DNA from: an uncultured Clostridia bacterium
Lineage (GTDB): Bacteria > Bacillota > Clostridia > Oscillospirales > CAG-272
DNA length: 7,176 bases
Direction of reading: 5' to 3'
NCBI GenBank assembly: GCA_904501865.1
Contig: CAJGCF010000069.1
Coordinates: 1 to 7,176, forward strand
The notes under the pieces: generated by a model
Told to the model about the DNA's origin: nothing
Databases searched by the model: none
Seen by the model: only the letters and a program-made list of their open reading frames with translations
Position numbers and translations under genes: made by a program
Shown here: positions 6,069 through 7,176 of the stretch, piece after piece
How the letters are laid out: the number at the start of each line of letters is the position of its first letter
Numbering within the stretch: the first letter of the stretch is position 1

Positions 6069-6748
6069 ATTATCTGTTTGCCGTCATGTCTTTGAATAAA
6101 TATCTTTCCCGCGTCGTCAACCGTCATACAGAAAATATCCTTGATGGATACCCCGAGCCGCCCAAGCTTGCCCTCAAGCCACGCGCGGTCTTTTTTTATA
6201 AGCCCCAAACTGTGCGAGTTGATGTGTCCGTCGGATATCACGATATGCATAAGACCGTTGTCGGCGCACTCTACCCCCATATCCTGCTTGTCAGGCTGAC
6301 GGTTGGCATTCTTGGGTATTACGGACATTTTTCCGTTTTCCTCAAGTATGGCGTAGTCCACCTCGTCAAGATCAAATATTCCGTTCTGCCGTATCTGACT
6401 GACCAGCTCCTCAAGAGATATGCGCACCTTTTTCATCATATTATTATCTATCCTGCCTCGACACACAAGCACCGCGGGCTTTGAGGAGAGTATGCCTTTA
6501 ACACCCGGTACCTTGAGTATCATAACAGACGTCAGTATTTCAAGCGCGGCAAGAGTGACTATGGGAATAAGAGCCTCGACAACGGGCGTCTCGGGATTTG
6601 TTATAGGCGTCGTGGCTATCTCGGAGAGAAGTATGGTTATGACCAACTCACCCACGTCAAGCTCGCCAAGCTGTCTTTTGCCCATGATTCGCATAGTTAT
6701 GGTTACTATGACGTATATAATTACCGTTCTTATGAAGATAGTGAGCAT
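6059..6748 (-). CDS. DUF421 / YetF-like membrane protein
   Basis: A 229-residue protein of the DUF421 (YetF/YcaP-like) family. Three membrane helices lie at about 2-19, 33-50 and 57-78, followed by a cytoplasmic domain. Family features seen in order are MGKRQLGEL (22-30), KPAVLV (90-95), VDYAILEENGKMSVIPK (130-146), KKDRAWLE (185-192) and DIFCMTVDD (204-212). Members in Bacillus are linked to the spore or cell membrane, but no biochemical activity is firmly established to my knowledge. The ATG at 6746-6748 has GGAGG 5 bases upstream (6754-6758 as CCTCC). It has its own promoter, divergent from the rRNA-type promoters, and ends TGA within the shared terminator. The length is normal and nothing appears missing. 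Confidence 0.93.
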   Translation of the reverse strand: MLTIFIRTVIIYVIVTITMRIMGKRQLGELDVGELVITILLSEIATTPITNPETPVVEALIPIVTLAALEILTSVMILKVPGVKGILSSKPAVLVCRGRIDNNMMKKVRISLEELVSQIRQNGIFDLDEVDYAILEENGKMSVIPKNANRQPDKQDMGVECADNGLMHIVISDGHINSHSLGLIKKDRAWLEGKLGRLGVSIKDIFCMTVDDAGKIFIQRHDGKQIIKK

Positions 6749-6842
6749 AATTACCTCCGCTTTTCATTTATTTTGCTTGTTTTGGCTCTTTTTATGCATA
6801 AACTGAGTCCGTAGATGGTAAAAATGGCAAAGAAGACGGTGA

Positions 6843-6870
6843 ATTATAACGATTTGTGTGGTAAAATCAA
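6843..6870 (-). promoter_or_regulatory. Promoter of the DUF421 gene
   Basis: On the minus strand, TTGATT (6865-6870), a 16-base spacer and a perfect TATAAT (6843-6848). The predicted leader is about 88 bases, and no conserved RNA structure is apparent in it. Confidence 0.75.
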
Positions 6871-6908
6871 CAAAAAAGCAAAAAAGCTTGATTTTTTTCA
6901 AAAAACGC

Positions 6909-6937
6909 TTGACAAAAGAAAGGGGTTGTGGTAGAAT
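6909..6937 (+). promoter_or_regulatory. Probable rRNA operon promoter P1
   Basis: TTGACA (6909-6914), 17 bases, TAGAAT (6932-6937). The 45 bases upstream are almost pure A/T with A-tracts, like an UP element. A small CCGCT-AAA-AGCGG hairpin (6948-6960) lies just past the start point. Confidence 0.8.
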
Positions 6938-7018
6938 ATACGAGTTGCCGCTAAAAGCGGAAACCAAATATATCGCTTGAAGCCCTTAAAACTTTTTTAA
7001 AAAATTTTAAAAAAGGTA

Positions 7019-7047
7019 TTGACAAGGCTCGAATAAAGTGATATAAT
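7019..7047 (+). promoter_or_regulatory. Probable rRNA operon promoter P2
   Basis: TTGACA (7019-7024), 17 bases, TATAAT (7042-7047), a perfect consensus. It is preceded by an A/T-only run at about 6986-7014 that would serve as an UP element. It lies 110 bases after P1, in the tandem arrangement usual for Bacillota rRNA operons. Confidence 0.88.
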
Positions 7048-7053
7048 AGACAA

Positions 7054-7176
7054 GCTCGCACGAAAAAAGTGCGAGGGATTGAACCTTGACAATTGAACAA
7101 CAGAAGAAATAAGTACAAAGCAAAAAAGCAAGTGCGAATACAGATCTGTCAAAAGAAAAGAGTAACACAACTCTAA
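7054..7176 (+). other. Untranslated rRNA leader (5' part of the pre-16S transcript), cut by the window end
   Basis: The transcript from P2 would open with a 7-bp hairpin, CTCGCAC (7055-7061) / GTGCGAG (7069-7075). Then comes GAACCTTGACAATTGAACAAC (7081-7101), which resembles the boxA-containing antitermination leader of low-GC Gram-positive rRNA operons (TTTGAAAACTGAACA-like in Bacillus). The rest is A-rich and lacks an ORF; it includes a palindrome ACAGATCTGT (7140-7149) and a weak AGAGT/ACTCT pair (7159-7163, 7170-7174). No 16S sequence is reached, so the rRNA assignment is inferred from the promoters and leader. Confidence 0.72.

Noticed and set aside
7086..7115. A third TTGACA as another promoter
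   Set aside because: No -10-like sequence lies 16-18 bases downstream; the TTGACA is better read as part of the boxA-like leader element.
1..7176. CRISPR arrays, tRNA genes, transposase genes
   Set aside because: No regularly spaced repeats, no cloverleaf-like segments and no transposase motifs were found on reading the window.

Overview
The window looks like chromosomal DNA of a gut-type Clostridia member (Bacillota), perhaps near Oscillospiraceae/Ruminococcaceae. Supporting signs are GGAGG-type ribosome binding sites, near-consensus TTGACA/TATAAT promoters, a dockerin-bearing secreted protein, a YetF/DUF421 membrane protein, and a low-GC Gram-positive style rRNA leader at the right edge. 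The lineage is an inference from these features, not a marker-gene result.

Layout, left to right. At 1-137 is the C-terminal end of a membrane protein, followed closely by a complete ABC-2-type ATPase (164-1042); together they look like the end of a transporter operon, closed by a strong terminator (1048-1084). A 263-base gap then leads to a minus-strand AT-rich orphan gene ending in a DUF3885-like domain (1306-1977), with its own terminator. The 353-base gap at 1978-2330 holds a perfect inverted repeat, a 134-base MITE-like palindromic element and a terminator. Next is a minus-strand ABC exporter with fused membrane and ATPase domains (2331-4112). It is divergent from a plus-strand secreted transglutaminase-like protein with a C-terminal dockerin (4248-5288). 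A consensus promoter overlapping that gene's stop codon drives endonuclease III, nth (5375-6028). This converges on a DUF421 gene (6059-6748, minus) across a shared bidirectional terminator. The last 428 bases carry the DUF421 promoter, two tandem strong promoters and an untranslated leader that most likely belong to an rRNA operon; the 16S gene would start just past the window.

The genes do not form one obvious pathway. They are mostly independently transcribed housekeeping or cell-surface units. The clearest oddity is a change in codon habit: the left ATPase gene uses no ATA isoleucine codons, while genes from 2331 onward favour ATA. The switch lies in the repeat-bearing interval 1043-2330, which suggests horizontal acquisition or an assembly join. 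I see no convincing undescribed multi-gene system; the DUF3885 orphan and the dockerin-transglutaminase are the least characterised parts.
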